Shown piece after piece: positions 24,675 to 36,949 of a stretch of DNA of 64,000 nucleotides. The notes under the pieces are model-generated. The model was not told the DNA's origin, did no database searches, and was given only the letters and a program-made list of their open reading frames with translations. A program made the translations under genes and the position numbers. The DNA comes from Leptodontidium sp. MPI-SDFR-AT-0119. Lineage: Eukaryota > Ascomycota > Leotiomycetes > Helotiales > Leptodontidiaceae. The stretch spans positions 992,001 to 1,056,000 of the forward strand of contig JAHLEZ010000006.1 in the NCBI GenBank assembly GCA_020726505.1, in the 5' to 3' direction. The first letter of the stretch is position 1. Every line of letters starts with the position of its first letter.

Positions 24675-26522
24675 GCATTGTGTACATTAGATACCCATTT
24701 TGGAGTCTGAGGCTACCTTTTAGACCTCGGGTGCATGGCGAGGGCGTTAGGAAAGGGCTAGCATACGGAAATTAGATATACTTGGGATGTAGCGGTTTAT
24801 TCAAGACTTGATTCGGCTATTGTGTTGTCGAGTGATGGGACCTTTGTTGCATGTAGCGAGTGGCTGCACACTCCGATCTACATGGCCAGTGCTTAAATTT
24901 CATGAGATAAGGTTCATACTAAAAAGCCGTTTGAGTGTCATAACAATGCGAGGATGCTAGCTCGTCATTATCCTCTTAGTATGGCAAACAGAAACAACTC
25001 CCTTCCATGCAGATACAAGCATCACATGATCAAACAACTTACCCAGCCACCACATGGGAGCCAGTAGGGAGTCTGCCATGTCTCCAGCATTCGGGTCAAG
25101 GTTTCTGCAAAAAGCCCCGATGGGGTTGTGCCAGCACATCCTGCGTCCGTGACTGGATGCAGTTGCCCACCCTTCCATGCATTATTATCCCATTCAGGCG
25201 TGGAACTCCTTCCTCCGCAGTCCGTCCGCACTCGCAGAGTAGGAATCGATCGATCGAGAAATAAATACTAGAGGAACATAATATCAACAAAGACACCGGG
25301 CTGGTCTCTGCAGAATGGCCGTAGACAACTCCTTGAATCCACAAATCCATATACTCTGTATCAAACCCACAATCAGACATCCACGATACCGACCTAGGTA
25401 CTTTGCTGGATATTGGCGTGCTGATGAGAAGTGGCAAGGATGTCTGCTTCTTCTTGTCCTCATCTCTCCTTCCCCCGTCCCGAGTTCGCCCTCACCCAGT
25501 TCTGGAAGCGAGGCGAGGCGATGTCTCTCTTCCTTTCCTTCCAGCGTCCATTCCCATCTCCTCACCCCCCCCCCCCAATCCCCCCCCCACAACACAATGG
25601 ACTCTCCTCGTGCGACGAAAACACCATCTCGGTATCTCGATCTCCCTCGAACTCGACCTCCATCCTCATCTTGCCGTCCCGACACTGGATTGATCCAAGT
25701 CCACCGACAATCCCTTGTCTAGACCAACGACTCGCCTTCATTCCCCGGAGAAAGCTTCCCCACACAAGCTGGAGGGAGCAATAACATTTTGGCTGTGTCT
25801 CAACAGCTCACATTGACGTCTCCAAGTTGTCTTGATCTGCGAACAAACTCCTGGTCCGGTGGCGTACTGTAGCTTCCTTGGATCTACTTCTGCAAGCCAT
25901 CCCTCATCTGTCGGCGGCACCTTCTATCGACACCAACGGTCCATGACGCACCTCTAAAGATGCTGGTGGACGGACACCATTCTATTCGATTTCTGGAGGG
26001 TTCAAGAACAGCCAAGGGATCTGTGCGACGCAAGATTCCTCAAGAGGCAACGATATGAGCCAAAGGGTCGAGCCTCTACTCTAAGTGCGGACCCTTGGGA
26101 TAGAGTCACTTTCACCGCGGCCGGAATTGAGATGTGTCGAATTGAAGTCACGCAGTTCATTAGAAGGCCGTAAGCAACAGGAATCTCACCGAAAAGACCA
26201 TCCCTAATCCAATACAACAAGATCAAACACGTCCCATCGCTCTCATTGGCATGTTCCACAATGCCAGCTGGAATAAAACGGACAGCAATGATTGAGGAAA
26301 CGTACGTCAAGCAACAGACCACCTCACAAATATAACGACAACCCGACTACTCTTCTGCCCTATCACCCTGCCAAGCTGCACCCGATGCTCTGCGTCGGAG
26401 CTCCACGAAAATTGAGGAAAGCTGTCATGGTGCTATCCTAATCAGAATATTGCCTGGTTGATCTACTAAAGATTCAGCCCACGAAGATATAAGAAACTTG
26501 CTCATTGCCATGCTCACAGGAA
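24675..26522. other. Gene-poor stretch of 1.8 kb
   Basis: No gene was supported on either strand. Open frames near 25.3-25.8 kb are low-complexity Pro/Ser readings of a C-rich tract. The stretch is the shared 3' flank of two convergent genes. Confidence 0.5.
25565..25588. repeat. Poly-C tract
   Basis: Twelve C, then AAT, then nine C, on the plus strand. It is the longest single-base G/C run in the window and lies in intergenic DNA. Its length may be unreliable because such runs are hard to sequence. Confidence 0.9.
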
Positions 26523-27922
26523 CTATCGCCTGGAGCGGGACTTTCGGCCGATGCAGACATAGAGTGGGAAGTACGCCTGGTCACACACTTCAGCCAATGC
26601 ATCACAGCGTCAGCGGAATAACTATACCTTGAACGCCGGATTATCTGCTTCAAGGCGAGCTTGGGCTACGAGCAAATGTACATCCTGAATTGACATTCTG
26701 TGGGCTCCTCTTAGCGGCAGTCGACGATGATGCGGCACAGCTCTTATCTTACCTGAGCCTCTCGGTGAAAGGGTAGATTGCCAAAGACGACAGCATGCTA
26801 TGAATATTCTCCCTGTTTGCGGTTCCTATCTCATTTTCTCGCTGGTCTGGGCACCAGATATTGTATAAGCAACTCGCTTGCAATCCCCGTTTTCAAGTTA
26901 CGAACCTGTGGCCCATCCGCACATAGGTAGTTGGATCATGCGGTGTTCAACATCCACAAAGCCAGCTTCCCTCATCATCTCTGGAAGACGAAGGGGAGCT
27001 CGGAGGTCCTTCAACCCTTCCATGCTTTCAAGATATCTCGCACTCCATTGGCTCAGAGCATGATCTTTCCCGCCAATTAGAACTTATCCTCTTATACTAG
27101 ATCATTCGAACTAACCGTCTGTCAAGCTGCCGTTATCAGATTGAGCATTGCAGTACAACTCAACCATCTGAGTCCACCCACCGGGTCTTGTTACTCGGAG
27201 GAGATCTCGGAGATATTGGGGCCATCTATTGGCATGAATGCCAGCAGCAACCATCCGAGAATGGACTAGGTCAAAGTTATGGGCAGAAAACGTAAATCTA
27301 AGCCCCGTTGAGTTAGCCGTACAGTACACACTGTGTGGCACTCACCTCCGGTTCAAGTCGTCTACTTGGAGGTATAAATTGTCTGGCATCTCGTCTGGTT
27401 GCATCATCGGATTAATGTCGACTCCAAGGACCTATCTCGCATGTCTAGATCAGCGCACGTACATGACAAGCAAGCATCATCAGGAAGGGTTCTCGTGGCT
27501 TGTTTCTCCTTTTCCCTCATATTCTCCAACGTCGGGATTATACATCTTGGAGGTTTTCTGCATCCAGCTCCGTCTTCCCGAGTACACTGCCAGAAGCCGC
27601 AAACTCACCTCACATCGTGGATTCTGCTCTGCGACTTCAGCAGCCCATGCGCCTGTTCCATACCCACAATCCAATATACGTCGGGGCCTTTGAATCGGAG
27701 GAAATATTAATCTGCCATCGAAGACCCGGTTCAGCACGCTGTGGAAGCTGTTGAGACGTTCTATCTCGTCCTGGTAGATGTCAGAAACTGGCAGCTACTT
27801 CTATTTCAGGGACGACTTACCTCGTCACTTGGAGCAAGATAGGACAGGTTGTTGATGGCGTAGGACTGGTATGTGCGGTTGTGGTACTCTTCTATTTCCA
27901 AGAAGCTATTGTCAACGGCAGC
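26523..27922 (-). CDS. Class I SAM-dependent methyltransferase (UMTA/LaeA-type), 5' end unresolved
   Basis: Fungal UMTA/LaeA-type methyltransferases include secondary-metabolism regulators and tailoring enzymes; which this is cannot be said. Eight exons read cleanly: 27922-27821, 27770-27609, 27431-27346, 27297-27116, 27064-26906, 26846-26753, 26697-26628 and 26576-26523 (909 nt, 303 codons, all in phase). Motifs in order: NRTYQSYAINNLSYLAPSDE, the SAM loop ILDCGYGTGAWAAEVA, VLGVDINPMMQP, VDDLNR, FDLVHSRMV, WTQMVELYCNAQSDNGSL, LRAPLRLPEMMREAGF, and the end YFPLYVCIGRKSRSRR. The codon just before the first exon is TAG, so an upstream exon must exist or the gene has lost its 5' end. A frame from ATG at 28618 (MLDPNGSSTSISASNADS) is a candidate first exon, but it would need an unusually long intron of roughly 0.5 kb. 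The body of the gene is intact. Confidence 0.85.
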
Positions 27923-28618
27923 CTACATCTGGTTAGCGACGACTCCTCAACCTCAGCAGCACAGCATATGTCCCTCCACATCCTCCTAGACTGTAAGAAA
28001 AAGATATTTTGGCGCTTGGCTGTGGTAGCACCTAGGCATGCAACCAACTCCTACACCGCTCCAGAGCAAGGAGTAAAGCCATCCAAAGTATGCTCGTTTG
28101 AGATTATCAACACAACTAGAGCGCGAACTAGTGTCTCCTGCCTTGGTCGAACGTATAGGGAAAGGCTGCGCCGTCTTTTGGGAAGTAAAGGAGAGCGATT
28201 TCTCCTTACCGTGTCTTCTTCTGGATGGCTAAGTGCATGTTGTCAGTTGCCACTTCTGCAAGAGAGGAAAATGGCGCTCACGCTGCCATTATTTTCGACT
28301 GGTGTCAAACCTCGAAAGCTGATGCGTCGCTGCGGGGGCCAGTTCTGGTTTGCCAAAATTGAATGCGTAGTTGTTCTAGGACCATGGAAAGGTATCTTGG
28401 GGCATCTGCTACGTGTAGGGAGTAGACAATCCTCCTCAGCAATAGGCCGTCCAAATGGAGCCGTTGCTAAATACTCCTTTGGGCCACTGGCCCTCGAGGA
28501 GTCCATCATTGGCCGGGAATACAGACATTTCAGCTTTTGGGCGCTCTTGTGGCTTCCGGTCTTTAGAATCGGCGTTGCTTGCAGAAATGGATGTGCTAGA
28601 GCCGTTGGGATCAAGCAT

Positions 28619-31086
28619 GGTTGACTAAGAAGGGAAGGGAGGGCGGGAGATTCGACAACTTTGATTGGGAGAAAGATGGAACAAGGCCGAGATGTCTGTG
28701 GGGGTTAAACTCCCAGTGTTGAAGATCAGCCAACCGTTGATGAAACCAAAGATTGGAAGTCGTGGATCCATCGGCAGAAGAGAAACTGGCAGGTCATTGC
28801 CAAATGGCTCGGATCTTCTCGACAGAAGCACTTCATTTTGCACTCTAGGAGATCCAACTACACCACTCCAATGCTGTACACAGTACAGAGTACAGAGATG
28901 ACGGCAAGGCCACACCCGATGGCATGAAAACTTTGATGGATGATGTCTAGATTTTGATTACCCAATCAAGGACAATAGTCTCTTTCTAGGCGGTATCATT
29001 CGCTGGCACTCCTCCCCTAGCCTAGCTACGTTGGGCTTGAAACCCAAGACTCACGGATGGCTATGGAACCTGTGTATTTGGATTCCATTTACGATCGACT
29101 ATTTGTCCTACAATATACTGCCAAATTGTGGAGCAGAAAGAGCGTGGCGCTCTGTAGATCCGACGATACGGTTCTTGGGTCTGCTTTCCAGTTACACCTT
29201 GATCCATGCGGTGCAATCGCTTCACAAGCTGGTATTACGCATACAAGACATTGGTACTTCACCGAAGTACAGCAAGACTCCAGGTACTAGGGTTGGCCGA
29301 ATATCCAACACTATCCCGCATCTAGGCATTAAATCAGCCCATTGGATGGGAACAACAAAACCACTCGTCGAAAAACCAACCCCGCTATTCCAGATCCGAG
29401 TTTTTCCAGCTGTGGGCCTTGTCGGTACAAAAATCCTTGCTTTTTTGTTCTGCTTCAGTTGGGCGGAATTTTCGTTCCATTGTTGCAGTAGTGCTGCAGC
29501 TCAGAGTCCAAGTCAAGTTTAGGTCCCAGCCCTCGAACCCGACCCTACCACATCAAAACGCTCGGCTCGTGACGACCCGCAGGCATGGCTTGCGTAGCGC
29601 AAGTAGGCACACACTCTAAGTAGAGCGAGGTGTTGCATTAGGAAGTCCGAACTACAGATACCGGGACGGAGCAGTCCCCGAAGATCTTCGGCATGTGTGC
29701 GAGAATGTTGTCACACCCTTGGCGAAAGGTGGTATCACTGTTGCACCTCTCTGAACGCGCTTACATGGGTTCTGACACTGCGTGTGTCCCCTCCCCCTCT
29801 TCTTGTGGTTTGTCCATGCCCTGTTGTATTTGTGTGTGCGGACCCCCTGAGTGTCAAGTGATTGAGATTGTGTGCTGTACATCACCATACAGCTGATTTC
29901 AAACTCTTTTCGCCGGACAAATAGACTTGATGATGGCCTTCAGATTGCCCAACTTCCAGATGCTCCCTGGAAACACTTCATTTAGAAGAACTTTAGAACA
30001 GTTCGATCCTCCACGGACGCTGTAAGCTGAGTCCAGAACTTGCTTATCTAGTAGTATGTATTCAGGTATCGAAGTTGGGAAGACTTTTGTTGCACGTCGC
30101 ACTCTTCGCCTCTGCGGTACGGACATGCAAGAAAGGTAGTTGCATATACTGACTGTTCGTCTCGCTGAAACTCACGAACTGTTTGTAGATATATCTTCTT
30201 AAAATGCAGGTTGGGTCTTTCTAGATCTGATCTGTTCTAGACTATCTAGGTTAAGAGAGCTACCTACCAACGTAGTACCCAGTCCCTTCCCACAGTATCC
30301 AGGCGGGTTTGGCGGGATACAGACGGAGATGGTGTGAGTGGGATTTGGAATTTGGAATTTGGGAAGTGGTAATAGTGGGGTGGATGCTGTACAACTGTGC
30401 AAGGACAGCACAACAGCACCAATGTTTTAGATTCTCTTCTCCACCTGTGGGTAAGCTACTACTTATAGTCTTACAGCATTGCGATGGAGTAAGTGTCCCT
30501 TGAAAGATGGTCGGTCCCTATCTCCTTTTATAGAGGCCCAAATTATACTGAGCAATATATCCGAAGATGTGAGTAGCTAAAATTCACTAGATCATACTCC
30601 ACATTCCTTGCTCTCCTCCTGTCCGTTACCCTGAGTAATATTACGAAATGACCATTTCCCTTAACAAAGAAAACCTCTCTGATTTTAAGCTCCGTAATTT
30701 GAAGATTATAGAAGTGTTTTTTTCATTGTTCTCTAATTTCCTCTTCTATTTTTGTGCATGTCATTGCCCATCTACATACCTTACCCGAAGTAAGCACGCA
30801 CGTACAATAATTCAATCCTCTTTTCCATATCTCGATAAGCTATCTTCTGTAGAAAGGGGGAAATAGAATAACCCAGACCTCGCGCCAAACTGGAATGACA
30901 TGAAAAATGCAGATTTTCCCCTCCGTAACGCCAGTCCAGCCCTGGCCCGGCCCAAAAGCATCGGAAGTAGTAGGAGCAGTAGAAGCAACAACAGCAAAAG
31001 AAGTAGTAGCAGCAGCAGCAGCATTGAGTCATGAGTGTTTGAATGGATGATTGAATGACAAATAAGGGAGCCAAATAAGCAGGTCT
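28619..31086. other. Gene-poor stretch of 2.5 kb
   Basis: It lies between the methyltransferase 5' side and the NOG1 3' end. Open frames here (for example 29031-29522) have no domain, no plausible splice partners and a composition like non-coding DNA. No transposon protein or terminal repeat was recognised. Confidence 0.5.
30965..31023. repeat. AGC/AGT-type trinucleotide microsatellite
   Basis: An imperfect trinucleotide array (agtagt, agcaac, then five agc/gca units in a row) lies just downstream of the NOG1 stop. It may be in the NOG1 3' UTR. Confidence 0.85.
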
Positions 31087-33179
31087 TTAACGACTGTTCG
31101 TCTTGCCCATGCCACGTTTGCCGGAGAACTGTGGGGTGAGTTAGTTGATGATTTTGGATTTGTATATATATGGCTTTTCGGATTCAGGGGAAGGGGAAAG
31201 AGAGGGGGAAATGGAAATGGAAATGGAAATGGAAACTAGGAAAGAGGGTTAAGAGGAGAAAAACGTACCAAGTGCTTTGGCATGGCGGCAGCAACATGCC
31301 GATCAGCTTCACCCTGTCTAGCCATCCTATTCATCTTCCTCTGGCCCAACTTCTGCGCACGCTCTGCCTTCGTCCTCGAGACCTCGTTCGTTACACCATC
31401 ATCGCGTCTGTTGCTCTGACTTCTCGCTCTGCTCTTCGCGCGCATCTTAGCCTCGTAGTCAGGAGAATCCACATCCATGACATCTTCAGTACCGGTGCGA
31501 GAGCGGAGTACACTGCGGCCACGGCTTCGAGAACGGGCACGCTCGCCAATGGCGTCGGTGTCGAGACCGAGCGAGTCGAGGTGGTCTTCCATGTCGGTGA
31601 GCTTCTTGCGGATGGCGGTGCGGGGGATGATGGCGCGGTTCTTGAGAGACTTCTTCATCTTGGCTTCGTTGCGGATGAGCATGCGCTTCTCGCGGATGAG
31701 GTCGGCTTTCATTCTGATCTCGGCGTCCTCAGCATCCTCCAGCTCCTCGTCGGAATCGTAGTAGCCTTCCGCCTCCAACTTCTCTTCCTCCTCTTCCAAA
31801 GCTGCGAGCTTGGCTTCGATGTCGGGGTCGATGAAATCGTAGACGTTCTTGCCGTCGAAGACTTCAGGGATCTTGTCGTGCTTCCACTCGTCGTTCTCGA
31901 GGAGGTACTTGTCCTTGAGATCGACGTTGTAGACTCCCGCGCCGCCGTTCTCCTCCTCAATATCGCGTGCGAGCTTGATACGGTCTGGGTCGTTCTTGTC
32001 GTACTTCTTCTTGTTCTTGACGGCTTCGGGGATGAAGGCTTCGCGGACGATGCCATCCATTGGCTTGGCGACGTGGATTCGGCCCAGGACATCTTGAAGA
32101 CGCCCGCCGACTCCGCTGCTGTTTGTGCCTGCCTTGAGCTTCTGGGCTACACGATCGGCGATCAAGCGCTCGCAGGCGGCGTTCTTGACGTCTTGCACTC
32201 CTTCGGCGGTGGTACATGAGAGTTGCAGCATCTCTACATCCCCGGGCTTGAGGAGAGCTTGGAGAGCAGCTTGAGTCTCCTCATCGAGATCCTCGGGGCG
32301 GGTAATGTCGATTTTGTTTATGACGATGAAGACGAGCTTGTTGGCGAAGAGGGGCTTGATGCTCTGGAATAGTTGCATTTGTGCCTGAACGGTGTATCCG
32401 CACTGCTCAGACAGATCCATGAAATACAGGATAGCCGATCGCAAATGTGCGATTGCGGTAATCGATTGCATCTCAATGGTGTTCATCTCCTCCAGAGGGT
32501 GGTCTAAGATACCGGGGGTATCAATAGCTTGGAATCGCAAGTACTTGTAGTCGAAATGTCCGACGAACAAACTCTTCGTGGTGAAGGCATATGGCTGAAC
32601 ATCGACATCGGCTCTAGTGACGCTCTTCAAGAAGCTGGACTTTCCAACATTGGGGTATCCGCAGATGAGTAGGGTTCTGGTGTTGGGATCAATCGAAGGG
32701 AGACGACCGAGATGCTGTCGGACCTGATCGAGGTACAGGAGGGGGTCTTTCAGTCTTCTGCAGATTGTGGCCATTCGACCCAACGCCGCACGCTTCAGCT
32801 GCTTGCACTGGAATAGCGACTGCGCATATTTGAGGAGACGGACATAATCGCGGGACACAATCTCGATCAAGTGCTTCGCAGTGGAGAGCTGGCCGAGCGC
32901 TATCCTGAAATGGTCGGCATCGTAGAGGGTATTGAGGAGATCCTTGTGGAACGGGTGGATGTCTTGAAGGCGTGGAAATCCATCGAGGATGAGTGAAAGC
33001 TTCTCGCAGAAAGTCTCCTGCGTGAACTTGACTTTTCTGGTGTAGAATGAGCGGATTCGGGAAATTTGGAATCCAGCTCGGATCTGTGTGGGGAGACGGC
33101 GTTGTGTTCTGCTCAGGACGATGTCGAGGAATTCCTGCGACGTCGGTACAGGTTGGATATCCTTCCAAGTGGTCTTCAT
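31087..33179 (-). CDS. NOG1: Nucleolar GTP-binding protein 1 (60S assembly GTPase)
   Basis: Nog1 binds pre-60S ribosomes in the nucleolus and is needed for their maturation and export. Two exons, 33179-31269 and 31128-31087, give 650 aa; yeast Nog1 is 647 aa. The start is the Met of [19 protein letters not shown], the conserved opening; upstream in-frame codons read non-conserved sequence. An N-terminal helical bundle precedes the GTPase domain: G1 GYPNVGKSS (173-181), G3 DTPG (220-223), G4 NKID (288-291). The C-terminal half is charged, with NOGCT-like text ([17 protein letters not shown]) and an Arg/Ser run. The short last exon supplies the family's terminal [13 protein letters not shown], so the 140-bp intron is well supported. 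Divergent from URA5 across 487 bp. Confidence 0.97.
31207..31235. repeat. GGAAAT hexamer repeat in the NOG1 intron
   Basis: Four copies of ggaaat plus ggaaa on the plus strand lie within the 140-bp NOG1 intron (31129-31268). On the transcribed sense strand this is a pyrimidine-rich array downstream of the donor. Confidence 0.9.
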
Positions 33180-33666
33180 GATGGGCAACCTTTCGTGGGT
33201 GTGCGAGAGGTTGGTGGTGGAGGGGGTAGTTTGGTAGGAAGGGACCTCGAGATAAAGATAGAGAGAGCTGGATTTCCTCAATTTTCACTTTTTTGTTGCG
33301 CTAAGATGACGCTAGTGGTTATCGAGCCTCGGGTTTGTGGGTCTCGAAATCCCATCTATCTGAACTGAATGAATGTCCTGGGATATTTTCATGGCATATT
33401 CTTCGATTGGAAGGGAAATTAAAAATTACACTCAAATTTGATTCTCTCTATAATCTCTGAGAATTTTATCGGAAATTTAATGAGGCTCACGTTAAATTCT
33501 TTGGACTTGCTGCAATTTTGTGCCCATTGGCGTGAGCTTATCAAAAGCGATAAGCGAATTGAACCCCTCCGTCGCCTTCAATTTTTTGGCGGGGGGAATT
33601 CTGCCACCACGAAAGACATTTCACAACTCTCCCTCCCCAAAGTTCAATCCTCACAACACTCTCACA
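33180..33666. promoter_or_regulatory. Divergent promoter of NOG1 and URA5
   Basis: The two start codons point away from each other across 487 bp. The right half before URA5 is AT-rich and then CT-rich close to the start (ctctccctccccaaagttc). No specific factor site is claimed. Confidence 0.5.
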
Positions 33667-34380
33667 ATGTCATCCACAGACCTCCCCCAATACAAGAAGG
33701 ACTTCCTCCAAGCCGCCATCAGCGGCAAAATCTTGAAATTCGGACAATTCGAGCTGAAATCCAAGCGCATCTCACCCTACTTCTTCAACGCCGGGCTCTT
33801 CTACACAGCATCCCTCTTACGCTCCATCTCCACCGCCTACGCAAAGACTATAATCGAAGCATCCACATCTTCCTCTCCTATCGAATTCGATATCCTCTTC
33901 GGCCCGGCGTATAAGGGAATTCCTCTCGCGGCCGCGACGGTAGACAAGCTCGCTGATCTGCAGCCCGAGAAGTACGGCGAGGTGTGCTATAGTTTCGACC
34001 GCAAGGAGGCGAAGGACCATGGGGAGGGGGGCAATATCGTCGGTGCGCCGCTGAAGGGGAAGAGGGTTCTTATTGTGGATGATGTCGTTACGGCGGGGAC
34101 GGCGAAGAGGGAGGCGATTGCGAAGATTAGATCCGAGGGCGGGATTGTAGTCGGGATCTTGGTTGCGCTGGATCGCATGGAGAAATTGCCTAGTCCTGCT
34201 GGTGGTGATGATGCGGCGCCTATGCCGAGCGCGATTGGAGAGATTAGGAAGGAGTATGGTATTCCTGTGTTGGCTATTTTGACGCTGGATGATATTATTG
34301 GGGGCTTGAAGGGGGTGGTTAGTGACGAGGATGTGGTGAGGATGGAGGAGTATAGAGCTAAGTACAAAGCAAGTGATTAG
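33667..34380 (+). CDS. URA5: Orotate phosphoribosyltransferase
   Basis: This enzyme converts orotate and PRPP to orotidine 5'-monophosphate, the fifth step of UMP synthesis, in the cytosol. It is a single exon of 237 aa, close to yeast Ura5 (226 aa). The start is the Met of [14 protein letters not shown]; upstream in-frame Met codons read non-conserved sequence. Visible motifs: substrate segment [12 protein letters not shown] (32-43), [11 protein letters not shown] (78-88), the flexible-loop catalytic region around [16 protein letters not shown], and the PRPP-binding [13 protein letters not shown] (134-146). The end ([14 protein letters not shown]) is also family-like, with a short insert of Pro, Ala and Asp near residue 180. 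No lesion. Confidence 0.97.
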   Translation: MSSTDLPQYKKDFLQAAISGKILKFGQFELKSKRISPYFFNAGLFYTASLLRSISTAYAKTIIEASTSSSPIEFDILFGPAYKGIPLAAATVDKLADLQPEKYGEVCYSFDRKEAKDHGEGGNIVGAPLKGKRVLIVDDVVTAGTAKREAIAKIRSEGGIVVGILVALDRMEKLPSPAGGDDAAPMPSAIGEIRKEYGIPVLAILTLDDIIGGLKGVVSDEDVVRMEEYRAKYKASD

Positions 34381-34673
34381 ACTATGATACCCCTGCTCTA
34401 AAACCTCTCTCGCTTTCTTCCTTTCTTCCCTTCTTGCAGATACAGGTGCGCAAAAACGCATGATGTGAATGACAACGCAAAATGAACAATTGAGATGTGA
34501 GGGAAGAGAAAATGTAGAATTGCCCAGCTAGCCTCCCAGACCTGCCCACCCACCCACCCGATCAACCAGACTCCCGTTACATATGCCTTTCATCAGTCAA
34601 CTTTATAAGTACCTAAGCAAATCGGGGTATCATCATGAAGACATCGTTAGAGGAAAGTCGTGTTTGTGCGCGC

Positions 34674-35758
34674 TTAGCCGTATGCCGTTCTTGCTTCCAG
34701 GGTTTTCAAGTGGAAGCCCTGCGTATGGTTAGTAGGTAACTCCTTTGGACTGGAAGAGAGCATACCATATTGATCCAGTTACCACCTCCGAACGTAGCCT
34801 CACTCTTGCCGGTGTTGGTGAAGCCTAACTTCTCATACCATGAAGTTTTATGCTAGTTTTGATGTCAGTTTAAGAGGAGTATTTAGTGAAGGTAAAGACT
34901 TACATCATGAGCAATCAACGAAAGTCTATCAGCGATCCCAGCTCCATTCATATGTTGCATATAAGACATCATCAAGACCCTTCCAATACCCCGACCTTGG
35001 AAACCCGGCAAGACAGCAACAGAATGAAGAACGATAGTCCGTCCCTCCTCCTGGTGGCCCAGCCTAGAGGGTTTGGGAGAGGTGGATTCCCAGTCCTCGG
35101 GCACACCCATAGAGTTATCGGTAGCTACAGAATCGTTCGTCTTGGTTGAAATGACATGGCCAAGTAGGACGCTGATGGCTCCGTTGCGGCGGCTACTCTC
35201 AACTGGCTTGCCTGTTGCGATGGTCTCGATTTCAAAGCCGGAGCCTGGGACTACCGTACAGAAGATTCCGTAGCAGAGCTCGCCGCACTTGGTGAGTCTG
35301 TACCTGAACTGTAGAAATCATCAGCAACTACTCAAGCACAAAAATAGAGCAGAAGAAAGCGAAATGAAGGTCTCATCAGAAGCAGTAATTTGTCACGTGC
35401 TCTTCAATTCAAGCCCATTCCATTGTAATGCAATACAACTAACCTTCTCTCTCGTCGCACGTTCCTCTGGGTTCGTGAACGCGGCATTCTCAAGAGCTAC
35501 ACAGGAGTCCAAGTCGGAGATGGTGAGGGGTCGTGTGTAGGGGTGGAGGTTGGTCGGTGCCTTGACCTGCTGGCTCTCGGGAACGATCACGAATTGGCGC
35601 TGGCGATCTGTTGATGGGGAAGCGGCAGCAGCAGCAGCGGCGGCCTCTTCTTGCTGCGACGACATCGGGCTCTCTGACCTCTCGGTCGTGACGCTATTCG
35701 GAGACTCTGTGAAGGGTACCGGTGGCGCTGGTTTCTCTTGCTCCAGGTCACGAGGCAT
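34674..35758 (-). CDS. GNAT N-acetyltransferase (AANAT/PAA1-like)
   Basis: A GCN5-related acetyltransferase that would transfer acetyl from acetyl-CoA to an amine, possibly polyamines or arylalkylamines. Four exons: 35758-35444, 35308-34904, 34852-34766 and 34718-34674, totalling 852 nt (283 aa) and all phase 0. Residues 1-75 are a low-complexity leader with nine Ala in a row. The catalytic domain starts at TRPLTISDLDSCVALENAAF. Acetyl-CoA motif A is clear: HSVAVLPGFQGRGIGRVLM. Then comes LSLIAHDHKTSWYEKLGFTN, joined exactly across the third intron, and FGGGNWINMGFHL near the end. The mix of SDLD...ENAAF and YEKLGF resembles fungal AANAT-like proteins such as yeast Paa1. Substrate is inference. 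Confidence 0.9.
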
Positions 35759-36895
35759 GGCTGCTGGACTGGACTGGAATGGCTGTGGTGGACCTTGGCT
35801 GGCTGGCTTGCTTGGTTTGAAGTTGAAGGAGGGAAGAGTTGTGTGTGACGCGGGGTTTTGTTTTCAAGATTAGGAGGACGGGATTGGGAGAGGTGCGGCT
35901 GAGCTGATGAGTGGGTGAGGTGAGTGAGTGCAGGTGGGTGTGGATGTGGTGGATAGGTAGACGGGATTCAGGTGCATCTGGCCAGTGCCATGACTGTATT
36001 CCAGTGTAGGTAGGTAGTGTATTGCGTTTTGCCTTGATGTTTGTTTGACTTTCAAGATACGCGTGTTATTCTTGGAAACACAAGGTATAGTATAGTACAG
36101 TACAAAATGGATGATGCAAATGAACCTGGAAGGAAACTTCGGAAAGTGGTGTACGACCCTGTATTAGGCACAGCCATGATCTAGTACGCAATTGACTGTA
36201 CCTACCTGACTGACTGATTTGATGACAGGAGACGCCACCAGCCACCAACCAAGCAGCCTCTGGGCTCAGCCATCTATCCCCCGCGTCAACAGCCTCGTCA
36301 TGTCATGTGCTGAGTGAGGCATGATCATGAGAACTGGAGGGGACGAGAGAGGACGCTCGAGGGAGGATGAGATGATGGATGGGTGTGGAATGGTAGATGC
36401 TTCGCTCATTATCCGGGTTGAGTGAATTGATATCGAAATTGACATCGAAGAGAGAGATAGATGCTCGGACAGAAATGCCGCACACAAGCAGACTTGAAGC
36501 AGATTTGAAGCAGTCTTGGTAGGTAAGTAGGTAGGTAGTAAGTATGTTGATACTTGCACCTCGACCCCGTACAGTAGTACAGTACCATCACTTGAACGAA
36601 CCGTACCTACGAGACAGCGGGCCATCCATCTATCTCACTTCCACTGTTATCACCTTCCCTCCCTTCCTTCTCCCCCTCCCTCTCCCCCTCCCCCACACTC
36701 AAGCGAACAGATGCAATGCAAGTCCAAACAAGAGTGGCTAGTGGCAGTTCTGCTGCAACATTACCGTTGTAATATCAATCATCCACAATATAATTGCTTC
36801 TTGTCCATCTGCACCTGGCTCTCTCCGTCGACTTCCTCTCCCAACAGAAGCCCGAAGACTCGAAGAGCACCACCAATACCAATCAATGTCCTCCT

Positions 36896-36949
36896 GTCCT
36901 GTCCTGTCCTGTCCTGTCCTGTCCTGTCCTGTCCTGTCCTGTCCTGTCC
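36896..36949. repeat. GTCCT pentanucleotide repeat, about 11 copies
   Basis: A perfect 5-bp tandem array with no interruptions. Because 5 is not a multiple of 3, all frames stay open through it and read as Cys-Pro-Val-Leu-Ser on one strand and Thr-Gly-Gln-Asp-Arg on the other. Confidence 0.95.

Noticed and set aside
25284..25784. Overlapping Pro/Ser-rich and Gly/Glu-rich frames
   Set aside because: They exist in every frame on both strands because the DNA is C-rich and low in stops.
29031..29522. Frame of 163 codons in the gene-poor stretch
   Set aside because: No domain, no convincing splice sites, and composition like the surrounding non-coding DNA.
24675..31086. A transposon or its remnant in the gene-poor stretch
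   Set aside because: No transposase, reverse transcriptase or paired terminal repeats could be read on either strand.
31170..32219. Plus-strand frame of 349 codons opposite NOG1
   Set aside because: It is the reverse complement of the charged NOG1 C-terminal half and reads as Val/Leu-rich text with no family match.
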